From: Acidobacteriota bacterium
Lineage (GTDB): Bacteria > Acidobacteriota > Terriglobia > Terriglobales > Acidobacteriaceae
Direction: 5' to 3'
DNA length: 5,719 nucleotides
Assembly (NCBI GenBank): GCA_003225615.1
Contig: QIAS01000274.1
Coordinates: 2,850-8,568 of the forward strand
This document shows positions 5,596 to 5,719 of this stretch, in pieces (positions within the stretch are counted from its first letter, which is position 1; each line of letters starts with the position of its first letter). The notes below the pieces were generated by a model, which was not told the origin of the DNA, made no database searches, and saw only the letters and a list, made by a program, of their open reading frames with translations. The position numbers and the translations under genes are program-made.

Positions 5596-5719
5596 TGCTT
5601 CTTCCCCTTCGTTGCGTCAGCGACGGTGACAGCCGATGCGGCGGACACTGGGGTCGGCGCGGGCTTGCCCAAGACGTTCACGGTTCCCGGTCCTACCGGG
5701 TAATCTGGCCGCACCTTCA
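5592..5719 (-). CDS. nuoM: C-terminal end of the gene before nuoN, probably complex I subunit M (partial)
   Basis: The last 41 codons of an open frame enter from the right edge and end at a TGA (5592-5594) that shares bases with the nuoN GTG start. The visible tail begins KVRPDYPVGPG and continues as a hydrophilic Ala/Pro/Val-rich stretch ending TKGKKQ; it has no membrane helix or diagnostic motif. Assignment as nuoM is by position: nuoM directly precedes nuoN in most nuo operons and the 4-nt overlap shows they are cotranscribed. If correct, the tail is a soluble extension after the last NuoM helix. Confidence 0.6.
   Translation of the reverse strand, partial: KVRPDYPVGPGTVNVLGKPAPTPVSAASAVTVADATKGKKQ

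Overview
The window carries one strand of genes, all transcribed right to left (minus strand). They encode two parts of the respiratory energy machinery: the distal end of a NADH:quinone oxidoreductase (complex I, nuo) operon on the right, and the membrane (F0) half of an ATP synthase (atp) operon on the left. The organism is a Gram-negative-type, medium-to-high GC bacterium. The protein style, the signal-peptide-bearing c subunit and the GAGTACCGAGT-type intergenic palindrome suggest an Acidobacteriota-like soil bacterium. This placement is inference; there is no rRNA or other marker to confirm it.

Layout in transcription order (right to left): the last 41 codons of a gene that is probably nuoM (5592-5719); nuoN (4039-5595), whose GTG start overlaps the upstream TGA; a 215-bp spacer with several small palindromes (3824-4038); a DMT/EamA-family exporter (2930-3823) whose last transmembrane helix is knocked out of frame, the lost tail being still readable in another frame down to 2887; atpZ (2586-2813); an unexpected PD-(D/E)XK nuclease-like gene resembling the PGN_0703 putative restriction endonucleases (1636-2523); an atpI-like gene starting at TTG (1183-1620); atpB, the a subunit (397-1128); a 31-bp-arm inverted repeat filling most of the intercistronic space (314-396); and the first 75 codons of atpE, the c subunit (1-227), running off the left edge.

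Functionally, NuoM and NuoN are antiporter-like proton-pumping subunits of complex I. AtpB and AtpE form the proton channel and rotor that spend that proton gradient, and AtpI/AtpZ are small accessory membrane proteins of ATP synthase assembly. The exporter between the two operons and the nuclease inside the atp operon do not belong to either complex. The points most worth a second look are the nuclease interposed between atpZ and atpI, the disrupted exporter C-terminus, and the atpB-atpE palindrome. No tRNA, rRNA, CRISPR array, insertion sequence or convincing intrinsic terminator was seen.
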